Below, piece by piece: positions 44,450-57,900 of a DNA stretch of 60,000 nucleotides; position 1 is the stretch's first letter, and each line of letters opens with the position of its first letter. Made by a program: the position numbers and the translations under genes. Source of the stretch: Owenia fusiformis (Eukaryota; Annelida; Polychaeta; Sabellida; Oweniidae); contig CAIIXF020000005.1 in the NCBI GenBank assembly GCA_903813345.2, positions 12,591,375 to 12,651,374 on the forward strand, given 5' to 3'. The notes beneath the pieces were generated by a model that was not told the origin of the DNA, searched no databases, and saw only the letters and a list, made by a program, of their open reading frames with translations.

Positions 44450-44601
44450 AACTATCGGCTGTCGGCTACCGGAATGGGATTAACCTATTATTTTATGACC
44501 AACTCGTTTAAATATGAATGGAATAGTGACAGGTACTATTTATATTTAAATGAGTTGTCCATAAATTAGAAGGTTAATCCGGTAGCCGACAGCCGAAAGT
44601 T
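44450..44601. mobile_element. ~152 bp foldback element with GC-rich arms
   Basis: Outer arms around CGGCTGTCGGCTACCGG (44456-44472) and CCGGTAGCCGACAGCCG (44579-44595) are exact inverted copies, with near-symmetric flanks. Inner arms AACTCGTTTAAATA and TATTTAAATGAGTT also pair. It has no coding capacity and is probably a MITE. Confidence 0.75.
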
Positions 44602-47600
44602 GCATTTGCGAATACAAGCTTGGTCATGACGCAGTACTACTCAAAATGGACATTCGTTATCTTGGCATGTTCATTTATTCTCCAAATGTTGCATACATAT
44701 AGTCTGTCAGAATATATCTAACAACAATAATATTCAGATCGTGAATGGTCAGGTTTCTGATCATTAAAATAGATTTTCTATTATTGTCAGATAGATTATC
44801 ATGCACGATTTATTAATAAAATTGGCCATAAACTGAAAGTACTCAGTAAGTTTATTGTTCTATCGTCACGATCGTTTTGCACATCATCATGCGGTTTTGA
44901 ATTGATTGTGATTTGCTCAGAAATTGATGATACGTGGTTACTGTATCTCATAATCACCACCATGGACGTCATCCGAGATGCTATTTTTGGACTCGTGGTG
45001 AAAACTATAGCGATAAACGATCTATGAGGACCTCAATCAGAGCATGTGCATCGTATGTGATTATATAGCTAAATGCATGATTGCCCTAGTATCATGGTCC
45101 ATGGTTTTACTATCTCTGTCCCATCTCTTATAAATTTCCTCAGCCTGAGAGAAATGTTGCTGGATGGGTCACTCTCTACGTATTCACCAAGTTCATGGTT
45201 GGAATTGCGAGTTGCGAATCCGATGCTTTGTAAGATGTCAAAGATTTATTTTTTGGAACTGGGTTCATCCCAGGTTTAGGAACAGCATATCTAACGTGTA
45301 CAAAAGCAATTTCATTTCAACATTAGTGAAGATATTCGGCATCTTCGGCTCCCGTCGGTCGCAGACTAGGATGATAGTGACAAAATGAAGCCCCGGCGTG
45401 GGAAGGTGGATTTTCGCGTCATTAGAGTTACACTCCCCTCCATAAGTTTGGCAAACTTTTGCTCCCCCATTGAACTACGTGTTAAAGCCTCTTTACCTTT
45501 AGTCTTGCTTAAAAGACCCTGTACCCCCCCCCTTATCCTTATCTCTTTTATTTTTACTTAACCTGCGATGAAAATACTTATACTATTGATGGAATTGAAA
45601 CGTAATTTGACTTTATTTTCAATACCTCCAAATTTTCTAAATTTTTTTCCTCAATTACAATAGGTCTAAAATTGATGATAAATTTGGTGAATTTTTGAAA
45701 ATCGACATTTCCATGTTAACCAACCATAATCAATTTCTCATCTTCGACTTCCAAGGTGTTAAACAATATTAAGTTAGAGCAACTGAAACCTTGTGAATGA
45801 AGATGTAAATTCATGTTAAGCTCGTTTCCTTACCGGGCTTCCTTACTACAAGGCATCCAGTCTTTAATGTCAATGACCGAACATAACATAGCGTACACTG
45901 CCCTACAAAATGTTAGCAACATCAACTAACCGACTGGGCCACGTAATAGTGTTTAGTGATTTGAAAAATCTTTTTTTAGATTTTCGACCTATATCATAAA
46001 AAAGAAAAATCCTAAGTCCTAACAAAGGAGCACGAGGACCCATTTTGGAAAAACAACTTAATTAAATACAATTTGAATAAGCTTGAACACGCTTTAATGG
46101 GAAGTTTGCCAAACTTTCGAAAGGGAGTGTATCCAGATCGAAATAAAATGATAATATATTTCAGACATTGCACAAGGTGAAAAAGACAGGAAGGTCGAAG
46201 AAGGGCAAGATATCGTAATTATGAAAGCAGTAATTTTCAGACCGCTTGACTGGACTATTGGCTGTTAAATGTGATTAGACGTACAATATGTAACTGATAG
46301 TAACTGAAGGTTTAGACGATTCCGAGGGAGTGCGTTACTAGTTTCAGCTACGTGTGGTCACCGACTTATCGTTTAATATTGTTTGAACTGTCATACAACA
46401 CACGCGATCGCTACTGTAAGAGTCCAACGACAAATGTTTATGAATCCAGTAACTGCAAATCCAAAATCCGTACATCCAAACACCTCTTTACTCCGAGCGC
46501 CTTTTAATGTGAACACTTTTCCACACCTAATTTTGCATTCTTCAGTGGGGAGGGGGCTTTAATAAGTCTGAACACCTGGCTGTTAATCTGAACACTTTGG
46601 TCAGAGCGGCGTTTTGATTATGATAGGACTGTACTTTGAACATATTGTTAACCATCGATATGATATAAGCCTGCGCGGATAAAAGGTAATCTTGAATCAA
46701 GTCTCTCGAAACATGGCCTCTGATGCATGAGGTGAGGTATTTAAAGGGAGGGGTTACAGGGGCTCGATACAAGACTTCTAAGGTCGTTACACCATAATTA
46801 ACAGATTATCATGAGTAAATATTATTTACTTCTTTAAGAAGATACTCGGAAGTGACAGCCTGACACGCTAATTGGAAAATCAGCATTACAAAACATTTTT
46901 TAAAAAACAAAATTAAAATTAAATGATTTGAATAATATTGAAAAAAAGTTGATGACGATGAATGGTTTTCTAGCATGAAGGAAGGTCGTTGACATAAAAC
47001 GTATTAATTAGTAATTTACAGAGAAGAAAATGCCAGTGACATTTATTCAAACTCATTTATTTCTTGGGTGAATAACCATATTGCATCGGTCAAGCAGTGA
47101 ACTTTAGTCTATGAAAAACAGGATTAATGATCTATCACATTAGTGAAGAAAAGACGGGGAGAGGTAATAAGTGCATAATGTTTATGTCCGTTTTTTATTG
47201 TTATATTTTAAGATTTATTTGGAGAAATAAAAAAAATTCAATTCCTTGATTGACTTGCAATTATTCCTTATTATTCCTTCAGTCTGACCAACCATTTAGG
47301 CCATATGGTAGAGAAGCCATATTCCCAGGGAACAGTAATTTCTTTTACACAGACTCCCTTCACTAAGTTTCTTAAAAGTACATCTCCAAAATACAAAAAG
47401 TCTAGTGAATTACTAAACTGATCAAGACAAACTCAATATTAGACATTGCAAACCAACTCAATAAAAGACATTGCAATCTGACATTGCACACAAACGCAAT
47501 ATCAGACATAACGACAGATAACGACGTAGATGCTATTATACTAGTAATGCCAATCAAATTCCGAGACTGGGAAGCTTACATCATGAAATAAAATATTTCG

Positions 47601-49838
47601 TTTGAACGAAAGGGGATTCTAGAACCTTAGTGCGAACCCCGGGGAACGAACGATCCAGGCAGCGGTCACCTTGAGTGTCATCGACCGTAATCCACTCATG
47701 CGTGTAGCAGTTTGTGGCGGGAAATATTGTGGGAGGATCCCTAGATGTATTGATCCAGGAGCGTCTGAGCTGCAATTACTGTTGTAACAAATATAGATGT
47801 AACATTATTTTCTAAGTTATGATATACTGTAAGTTTGCTCTAGGATGAAGAAAAGATTTGCTCTCGCTGCTTTGCTGAGGAATGATGAGTTCGATGCCTC
47901 CGATCACATCAATCATAATTAAGCGACTATAAGTATCGAAGGTACCTATAAAGTACCTATAAAGCTTTCTGCAATCGTCACACTTCTCTCGCTATAATAA
48001 TTGTTCGTCCCCAATTATTCACTTCACATGCGTAGTCGTTCATTGTTTATGATGATCCCATTTATCAGATTATCCGGGTAATTACTAATTACTATACTGG
48101 CCTCACATTTCCAGTTCAACGGCCAACTTGTTAATTCCTGCATTATTGCATTATATCTAATATATAGGCCCATTCTAATCGTAAACTTTAGACTCTAATT
48201 TTGCCAATGTGACCCCGCGGCAGTCCTCTTGTCTCAAGACTTGATCACAAGAGGGAGAGAGGGAGAATGATGGAGGGGGAGGGGTGTGAGATGAAGAGAG
48301 AGGGGATTTCTAAATAAGCTTATCCGGGGATAACAATTGACATGGTATCCTTCGTATTTTTTATCAAAAAAAAAATCATTTCATTTTTTTAATCTCAGAT
48401 TCACATTACGATTGTTCTTCCTAAAAGTTCAAATTCATCTTCAGTGTAGTTCAGCTGGGATTCAGGGTAAATATTCAATTGTCTCCCGAAGGAGACGTCC
48501 CTTTCTTAAAGCCCCAACATCCTTTGTTTAATAAAAGGTTCTTGTGGTGCACATAACCTTTGAACACATGTTCACATGAAGGATTGGATTTTGAGCCAGA
48601 AGCAAGAAAAATTGCTAATCGATAAATCAAAACAGTAATGACGTCATTGTGGTATCGTAAAATCAATTTCAATGAACTACTAAATAGACAGTCGATACAC
48701 GAATTGCACATCATTTGAAATGTCATTTTGACATTGAATATATAGGGCTCCAAAAGTTGTTTTTCTCCACTGGGGGCGCGCCATATCACTAACAGATTAC
48801 TCTAATTCTTAAGTTATTAACTTTTCGCCAGTTTTTTGGTGTTAATAAGGATCATTTTTAAACACCGTGGATTGCTACGCAAAATACACGCCTGTTAAAT
48901 AAATGTTTTCATTTTACTATTCCAATGATCGTCATTAAAGGATACGATTACAAACAATACTAATTCTCCAGTTTATCGTCCAATCATGACTTTTAAAAAT
49001 TGATTTTTAACATGTGGGAGCCGATTTGATATGATAGGTGATGACGTCATTGCTTCAGGCGATGATAGTAAAATCAATTAAAGTACACAAACAACTTACT
49101 AAACACCCTTTAAAAATGATATACTTTAAATAAGTTAGATAACTAAGGCCAAGTGGAGTACATTCGTGTAAATTGGTGCAGTCCAAAAACGATACGCAAC
49201 AGAGTCTTACGTCACTAAATAAATAAAAACAAGTTAAACCGAAAGTTAATCAAGAAAAATCAAGGGTCGACGTTCAGAACTATGAAGGGTAGATCAATAC
49301 CACTCCCACCCTTGTCAGTTTCACTTCTTATTGATTTACATTTTTCTGTCAAAACAAAAATATTATGACATTTCAGTTGAGGTTTTGCGCTCTGTTTATC
49401 ATGGTTCTGGTTGGTCTCTTCACTCTTTTTCTCTCTCTGGCTCTCTGAGCGAAATATATATTGTTCATCATGATAAACCTTTTATCAGAGTCACTCTTTA
49501 TCTAATGCTCGAGACAGACTCTGATTCTTTCTATTACAAAGGGATATTATCATATTATAGTAATATAAGGCTGTGGATCCCACAATGGATGAAACAGAAA
49601 AGATGATTATCAGAATAAATTTTATTTGTTATCACCGAAAGCCTGTGTTTCTAGACATGAACATGCAATTCCCAGATTTTTAATTCATCCTAGATTACGA
49701 TTAACTTATAGTGTAGTTTCCCACCCTACTACCGCCCATACTCGTTTACCAATTTGATTTCAAACAAAACTTCATACTTTGTTAATCCAAGATAACCACC
49801 ACCCGCATCTCTTATATTAACTAGAGATCTAACGATCT

Positions 49839-51883
49839 AAGATTGCAAGCAATCTTACGGAGGCCCCGTAGATACCACAGTTTGTCACCTAATTTGATGA
49901 CCTTGACCTTTGACCTTGAAAATTTTACTTTTTCAGAGCTCAGTATGTCTTTTGTGATTAAGCTGACTTAAATTTGAATCCAAAAAGTCAATTTGAAAAA
50001 TCAACTTTTTTTACCTTTCGAAGGTCACAGAAGGTCAACTAAAGGTCAAAGGCCAAATTTGAGGTCAGATTTGAACTCCTGAGACTTTGTAGACGCTTTT
50101 TAAAAAAAAATTTGGTCAATTTGAAGCAAGTTGAAATTTGACCTTGAAAATTTTCTAAATTTGACCTTTTTCAGTCCTTAAGCTCTTATATTTCAAAACT
50201 GGTGCAAAATTTTAATAGATAGTCAATTCCTAATATGTGAAGTACCTCTAGAGGAATATATATCCTGACTTTCAACCAAAAATATTGATTTGTAGTCTTG
50301 AATTCTGAGAAACTTAGATAGCACAGTTTGTGACCTAATTTGATGACCTTGACCTTTGACCGTAAAAATTGTACTTTTTCAGAGCTCAGTATGTCCTTTG
50401 TGATTGAGCTGACCTAAATTTGAATCCAAAAAATCAATTTGAAAAATCAACATTTTTGACCTTTCGAAGGTCACAGAAGGTCAAGTAAAGGTCAAAGGTC
50501 AAATCTGACGTCAAATTTGAACTCCTGAGACTTTGTGGATGCTTTTTTAAAAAAAATTGGTCAATTTGAAGCAAGTTAAAATTTGACCTTCAAAATTTTC
50601 GAAATTTGACCTTTTTTCAGTTCTTGAGCTCTTATATCTCAAAACTGGTGCAAAATTTTAATAGACAGTCAATTGCTAATATGTGTAGTACCTCTAGATG
50701 GATATATATCCTGACTTTCAACCAAAAATATTGATTTGTAGTCTCCAATTTTGAGAAACTTAGATAGCACAGTTTGTTATCTAATTTGATGACCTTGACC
50801 TTTGACCTTGAAAATTTTACTTTTTCAGAGCTCAGTATGTCCTTTGTGATTAAGCTGACCTAAATTTGAATCCAAAAAATCAATTTGAAAAATCAACTTT
50901 TTTGACATTTCGAAGGTCACAGAAGGTCAACTAAAGGTCAAAGGTCAAATCTGAGGTCAGATTTGAACTCCTGAGACTTTGTAGATGCTTTTTAAAAAAA
51001 AAATTGGTCAATTTGAAGCAAGTTAAAATTTGACCTTCAAAATTTTCGAAATTTGACCTTTTTTCAGTTCTTGAGCTCTTATATCTCAAAACTGGTGCAA
51101 AATTTTAATAGATAGTCAATTGCTAATATGTGTAGTACCTCTAGATGAATATATATCCTGACTTTCAACCAAAAATATTGATTTGTAGTCTCCAATTTTG
51201 AGAAACTTAGATAGCACAGTTTGTTATCTAATTTGATGAGCTTGACCTTTGACCTTGAAAATTTTACTTTTTCAGAGCTCAGTATGTCCTTTGTGATTAA
51301 GCTGACCTAAATTTGAATCCAAAAAATCAATTTGAAAAATCAACTTTTTTGACCTTTCGAAGGTCACAGAAGGTCAACTAAAGGTCAAAGGTCAAATCTG
51401 AGGTCAGATTTGAACTCCTGAGACTTTGTAAATGCTTTTTAAAAAAAAAATTGGTCAAATTGAAGCAAGTTGAAAAATGACCTTTTTTGACCGTTTTTTG
51501 ACGTCAAATATCTCAAAATGTAGGCAAAATTCGTCCAGACGGCAAAAGGCTAACACTAATAGAATACTAATATCTATCTCTATGCAAAAAATCAGCCAAA
51601 AATGTTGAAGTCTAGTGTCAGGCGTTGAGAAACTTAAAAAAAACTTAGATTTGACCTAGATTTTGACCTTTGACCTTGACCTAGATATGAACTAATTTCC
51701 CGACAAGTCCAGCTCATGTCCCTAGTAGGAGCATATAAGAGTTAATTCAGACCTAGCTAGAAGTAGGAGAAAAAGTGCTAAAAAGAATAATAAGAAGAAT
51801 AACTACAAAAACTATAGGAGGCCCCTTGGAAGGGCCTCCTAATAACTACAAAAACTATAGGAGGCCCCTTGGAAGGGCCTCCT
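49839..51883. mobile_element. ~2 kb repeat block with hairpin ends and a half-site-rich tandem core
   Basis: The left boundary carries an exact 8 bp stem hairpin (AAGATTGCAAGCAATCTT, 49839-49856) followed by GGAGGCCCC. The right boundary has two 43 bp direct copies (51798-51840 and 51841-51883), each ending in a 9 bp stem hairpin made of AGGAGGCCC and GGGCCTCCT around a 7-base loop. Between them is the 446 bp tandem array. No open frame of note. Shared GGAGGCCCC at both ends suggests one mobile or satellite-like unit, which is inference. Confidence 0.55.
49878..51500. repeat. 446-447 bp tandem repeat, ~3.6 copies, packed with AGGTCA half-sites
   Basis: Copies start at 49878, 50324, 50770 and 51217 with CAGTTTGTNACCTAATTTGA. 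Each copy has two clusters of TGACCT/AGGTCA: near its start TGACCTTGACCTTTGACC, and about 145 bp later AGGTCACAGAAGGTCAACTA followed by AAGGTCAAAGGTCA. AGGTCAAAGGTCA is an exact DR1, the spacing bound by RXR, HNF4 and COUP-TF type nuclear receptors. Copies 3 and 4 are the most alike. A further TGACCTTTGACCTTGACCT cluster lies at about 51666-51684. Confidence 0.9.
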
Positions 51884-51899
51884 AATAAAGTCCAATTCA

Positions 51900-53890
51900 T
51901 AGAATTTTCCACCCAGGGTGTGTAGAGAGGGGTAGGTACAAAAGGTTTGATACCCGGATTGATATAGGTGTAAAAGGGTAGAAGGTCCTATTAATTTATG
52001 GTCCTACTCTCCATTGATTTATATGGTGACCTCTTTGTGCTCTTTCCCTTATTATCTTATACACAATCAGGGCCAGTAAGGGCCTTTAAAAGGGGGACCA
52101 TAATCCCTGTGGGACCATAATTTCTTTCACACCGTTTTGATACAAATACAAATAGGTCGAATATATATTTTATAGATACATAGCCAGTCTTGCAAAGGTT
52201 GACTCGCACCATCAAGTCCTCGTGTACCTCCATCCCCCCTAACGCAAACATGCACATCATGGCATCTGCACTTGTTGTGCGTTACAGTAGTTCATAAAAG
52301 AAATGATGGGGGGGGGGGGTAGACTTGACTTGAACATGGAACTATATTCCCGGGCCCTGGTCCAGGGGATTGAGGTCCATGACTTGAAGGACTAGGCTGT
52401 GATTGTGCCATTCGGAGATTTTGCTAAGAGCAAGTTTCGTCGGGAGTTTTATCTAATGTGTGTACTAGGCTACGACCCTCGGGGAATGACTTTGATGGGC
52501 ATGACAGCTCCTCCATAAAAATTCAAGCACTAAAATAATGTTTTCCTAGGTCGATGCCTGTTACTCTTCCTGTGTACCCGTCAAACATATCAGAAAACAC
52601 CGAAATAACATCCTAAAATAATTCAAATATCTATCTTCCCGAAAAAATGTCAAAGAAAAGGGTTATGAATAGGGATGCACTTGAAAAATAAGGATGCAAA
52701 CTGGATCGGAAATTTTGACTCCCAGCATCTATATGAATACAATGCAAGGATGTGCCCCTTGACTTTGGACTGTCACTATCAATTAGAATTTGAAATACAA
52801 ACCATAAAAACACAGATTAGATAGTTTTAAAGTATTTTTTTCATTGTTGGTAAATACGGATTTCGTTGAAACCACAGAGTTTAAATATAAATTTTACTTC
52901 CCTTTCTTTTGTCCAAATCTCTTTCCTATTCTCGAGTTTTAAGCCGGGGTTTTAAGAACTCATTTTGGGATCATGTTTCCAATTGTTGATATACCCTTAA
53001 ATTTGTAGTTCTATTATTTGATTTATTCACGAAATATATACGTCCCGGGAGGGGACCGGTTGTTGAAAAGCGCAGAAGAATCATTCAGGATACCGGGTTC
53101 AGGGTGCACTTATTTCAAGCATATGGGGGGAGAAGTGGGAGTACTGAACAGTAAGTTCACCAGAAAATAGAGCTATACCATCCTTCAAGATAGGGCTTCG
53201 CCGTGCCAAGGAGACAAGACATGAAATCCCCTTGGACCATGCCCGGACGAGCTACTATCGTAAATCTTTCCCAGCTCATCCCATCGGGACAGTCAGCAGT
53301 TGTAAGTAGGCAGATTTGTGCCATGTAGAAATATCTAGTTACCACAGGCGACTGGACACAGTGAAAGAATGACCCTGGAAGAATGACCCCGTCCTCAAAG
53401 TTGAAGTATACCATAGACAACTTGACCAGGGCAATTGCATAATCCTTAGTCACTCAATAGTAAAATAAGTGGGACAATTATTGTAACACCATTAACTGTG
53501 TCAGAGAGATAAATTCCCATGGATGAGGTATTACCAAACATTGTATAAGATTTAGGGTTCACTGTACTCGTTATCACCTGTGACCCTGAGATGATGCGTC
53601 CACGTTTTGAATGGGAACTACTTTGTCTGTGTGCCATGCGCTTTCTAATACTGCATTATCGCCCACCACGTGCGTTTATTTTAAAGATGGAGCCACAGAT
53701 GGAAGGTAGTAATTCCTATATAGGCTTTCAAGACTCTTGCATTACATTTACTAGTATACTGCTAATTATTTGCTCAACGGATTTAGTCTTTATGCGGGAG
53801 GGGCGGTGTATCCAAATACATGACTACTACCACTAGTATTTTGTTCAACTTAAGGTTCTTTAAAAATCCAACACAACAATCAGAAATTAA
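51900..53890. other. Intergenic stretch before the kinase 3' end
   Basis: Locally richer in GC than its surroundings. The minus strand holds a 98-codon open frame (53453-53157), but it begins directly after an in-frame stop with a GTG and shows no domain I recognise. No gene is called. Confidence 0.45.
52309..52320. repeat. Poly-G tract
   Basis: A run of about 11 G after ATGATG. Confidence 0.9.
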
Positions 53891-53894
53891 TTTT

Positions 53895-54949
53895 AAAATT
53901 TTCATTATTCTTTATTTATAAAAATATATTTTTCTCTTATTTACAATTATATATTCAAATAATATTTAGACAGTGTTGACATAAGGCTATATAAGTACGG
54001 AATTAAGATTCCAATAACAAGATTCAAGTTAGTATGTCAATTTTGATTGTATATCCATAACTGAATATTGAGGTAAAATTTTATTACTAAAACAATACAC
54101 TAAAATTCTCAGGTGTCAATTACCAGAAATAGGGTTAAGAGGTAAGAGAACATACATTCGGTAGGTATCAATAATAAATATTATGAATTTATACATGATG
54201 TTTGGGGCATCATTGAATGTTGCACAACAAATCGTTTCCATAGTGATGGTGTCAACAAAGATCTGTCATGAGGTATGAGGTAGTTATATTATAGGCCTAT
54301 ACTAAGCCGTTTCCCAAGGTAGGATCCCGACTTAGTATACAAGGGCCAGTACATTTGGAAGACATGGATTCTAATCATTGTTCTTCAACATTCAATGACA
54401 CCTAATAAGTTAATGTGATATGTTACAGTCATATGATATATATGTACAGTTAATATCGACCAAGTCCAGATCTGTTCTTATGTTTTAAAGAATTTAAAAC
54501 ATTCAACCAACTAAACCAGGAATAACTTACTATGCACTTTAATATTCTCAGTGAAAATGTGGTTATCATTTTTTCAAGTTCACATCACAAATGACAGTCA
54601 CACAACTACTCTCAGCTCAAATATACAAAGTTCACACAGTTTGAAATAAATAATAACCAACTTTCATAATTCTTTGGTATGCTTGCATAATCTCATAAGG
54701 ACATTAGTTTACAATAATAAATATTATTCATTTAACTATCTGTACAGTTCATGTTGCATTGATGTGCACTGTGCCCTTAGATCTTTAGATCCACCCCTGA
54801 TGTTAATAAGGAGTGAATGCTTCGATCAGATTGTCTATTCATGGACGATCCCACTGAGTAACGCCGATGTGGGCCTCATCTCTAGAAAGTCGCAATCTTC
54901 AGCAGTGGGTGATATGTATTACACGTATGCGCCACCAGAGGGCGTGATG
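53895..54949 (-). other. Probable 3' UTR of the PIM-like kinase
   Basis: Downstream of the kinase stop (54952-54950) the minus strand has AATAAA at about 54080 and at 53911-53916. Several ATTTA motifs occur in mRNA sense (near 54175, 54648 and 54718). AU-rich elements are known in vertebrate PIM mRNAs, so rapid mRNA turnover is possible but not shown here. Confidence 0.45.
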
Positions 54950-57900
54950 TTAGCACGGGAGGCTCTCTTGGCTTCCCGTTGACTGCTCATCCAGAGATTG
55001 TTCATCTGCGGGTATCCGCCGGATTGTTAATTTTTCTAGATCTACAATTGTCTCTGTACCCTGCACCCAAGGGTGTTGTAATATTTCTTCTAGACTAGGA
55101 CGGTCAGATGGTCGTACAGACAGACATTTGCTAATCAGGTCTTGAACTTCTAAAAACACAAAAACAGAAGAATTTATTATTCAGTAGTCCTCAATTGTAC
55201 AATAGTACAATACAGCATAAATATTTAATGAGATATGTGAGGAATTTTTTCAAGTGATCTCAACTTAAGTACTTTGCCTTGCATCTACCAGGCTCATGAT
55301 AAACTGTGAACTAGGTTCAAGAAATAGACCATCTATCCTTACATTTGAACAAACATACCATTAGAATTTATTTGTTTACTTTACTTTCAAGCAATAAAAT
55401 CAATGCCTTTATATTTTATTTACAATTGAGAAAAATAAAATTCCAAAAAATGGTGAAGCTTATTCAAAACTTGATGTTTACAAGGGAAGAAATAGTTCCT
55501 AAAAGGGATGTTGTAGTTCGCAGAAGTCAGTGTCATAAGATTTATGTAAACAAAACTATATCAATCATTGTTTTAGCACTGAATTACTGGAACAAAGTCC
55601 AAATGCACTAATAAGATCCCCTTGAGACTACTCATCTCAAGTCATGAGAATTTTAAATTGGCTTGTAAATCTTGAAATACATAACATCAGAACATAAGTG
55701 TAGTTTTTGACATTTCTATAAAGGCATTGAGTCCATTTGAATGAATCTTATCAGACATGTTTTACTAAAAAGGGGAGTGATAAAACTATTGTGAGAATTT
55801 TTCGATGTTTGCATGCTGCATGCTAGAGGGTGTTCCCATCCGGAGGTGAAACACAAAAGCTATTTTTGTATATTGAATGTAAACCTTACACACCTTCTGA
55901 AAGACCAGGTTTGAATGAGAGTTCAGCTTTACAGATCTGTTCGTCTTGCTCAAATGGAATGTCCCCGCAGACCATGTCATATAAGAGTATACCAAGCGAC
56001 CATACAGTTGCTGGGCGACCATGGTATCTATGACAACGGATCCATTCAGGTGGACTATACACTCTTGTTCCTGGAAGCAGAAAATGATAAAAAACATAAG
56101 AAACAAGTTCCAAATTATGAAATACTGCCTAAATGTGCTTTCTCATATTTTTAAAGGATGTACATACCATTTAAATAAATGCTAATATTATCTTCTGCCC
56201 AAAGGTGCCTTATAATTTCGTTAACCTAATTACTTACATAACATACTACCAAAAATGTCAAATGCACTATTATGACACATGCCTATATTTCATTCAATAA
56301 CCGTTTCCCATGAGATACAACTTAGTTAATTACCACAATGTGTGTCCACTGATAACAACAGGAATTCACTAAAATAACTCTGAAGGCAATAATGTTATAT
56401 AACACACACACTGTACCACTATAACTTTCATAACTAGTTCAGGATAAAGCTAACAAACAACTTACTACTTGGACTGCATACACGAGCTTTACTGATTTAA
56501 TCTTATAATAGCACCCTATTAATCCAAATTTGACTAACATATATATTTATATTACCTCTATAAATTGACTTATAAACTATATGTAAGGCCTAGGATTTAA
56601 AGTTGTGCCAATTCATCGTTAATACAAGAGCTAAGTATGCAATGTTAACGTTAAGTAAAAGGTGATAATTACCAGTCTTATAACTTACAACTGTTTTGTC
56701 AACAATTAAATTTTCACAACCAGCTTGTTTTCAAATACCACCCAAGGATGCAATATCAAAAACATCAAAGCATTATGAGCTGAACATCAGCCCACCATGT
56801 GATGATAAGACCGTCCAAAAAGTATTTATAGTTAATCATGGGTACAGGAATGTGACTTTGTAGGTAGCACGCAGTAATAGCATGGATTCACTCTACCATC
56901 ACATAACCAGACAGCTCATTAACAAAGTATTTTTGTGGCCATCTCCCAGTGGTACATGATTGATATGTTGAGATTTTGAAAATAATGCCAGGAATAACAG
57001 TGTTGACTTGTTTACTGTAAAATCAATCACCCGCAGTCCAGGTAACTGCAAACCAACTGGTATAAACATATCGAGCGTGAAACAAGCCTGAGTTCACGGT
57101 TTTGCAAAATCAAAAATTGATCACAGGTTATTGTCCCTGGTTTGCTGGTTCCCACAGTTTAGATCGTTACTTGTTACTATGATCACAGAAAACAAAAACA
57201 GCCAAGTCTTATAAATTATTGACTGGCTATATTTGATGAGAAAGAAATGAGCTCAAGTATAGAGGTATACACAGCAAACAGTACCATGCTGGTATATTGG
57301 AAAATGGGATGTACCGTCTGAACCTCTAGCTTATGATAATGAATGGGCTCGTCATGAAACATATGGTGTGTTCTGATTGGCTGGCCTCAAGGCTGTCTAC
57401 TGATCAGCCAGTCACTGCATGCTTATAGTACTACTGCATACAATATATAGACACCCTAATTTATAACTAATAAGCTCCTCTTGTTTTAAAATCATAATTT
57501 GAGATTAATTAAATAAATCTTTGGCACACTAGTGAAGTGTAGAGAACTTGGGTGTTATGAAATTCTCATGGAATGAACTCTGGCTGGCCCAGATTATGGA
57601 CTGGTTAAGATTTGGCGGGAAATTGAGCCTGAGAATTCTATAGCATACAATTTAATCTCATAGAAGAATAAATAAAGTACATTCCAGCTTTTGTGCAAGT
57701 TTGGATTTCAACGGATCTTGTGGCTTTGTAGCGCAAACAAGACCTGTTGGTTTTCGTTTTTATAACAAGATCACTTGGTACATATACCCTAAAGCTAGAC
57801 CTATAATATGGATATAATTTAATAAATAATTATTTAATTCATTGTTTTATCAGTATTTCGTTAACTTTATATGTCTGATATGCAAGCCTACGTGCAATAT

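Larger units (their letters stand above)
41700..49830. other. Intergenic stretch without recognisable genes
   Basis: About 8 kb of mixed composition, less AT-rich near 42000-43200 and 44100-45400. Contains a TTTTCGCGCGAAAA palindrome (42063-42076), an E2F-like TTTCCCGCCAAA (43526-43537), a foldback element (44450-44601), a degenerate GACATTGCA repeat near 47440-47520 and only short open frames without domain signatures. Confidence 0.55.

Noticed and set aside
51798-51883. GGCC-rich hairpins resembling intrinsic terminators or a Helitron 3' end
   Set aside because: The DNA is eukaryotic, no U-tract follows, and the CTRR terminus of Helitrons is absent; kept only as a structural end of the repeat block.
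53157-53453. 98-codon minus-strand open frame with gene-like codon mix
   Set aside because: Starts with GTG immediately after an in-frame stop, has no recognisable domain and no exon borders linking it to another exon. It could be a fragment of an old element, but that cannot be supported.
55786-56106. 106-codon minus-strand frame and a 79-codon plus-strand frame over the kinase exon at 55894-56070
   Set aside because: Out-of-frame shadows of the true PIM-like exon.
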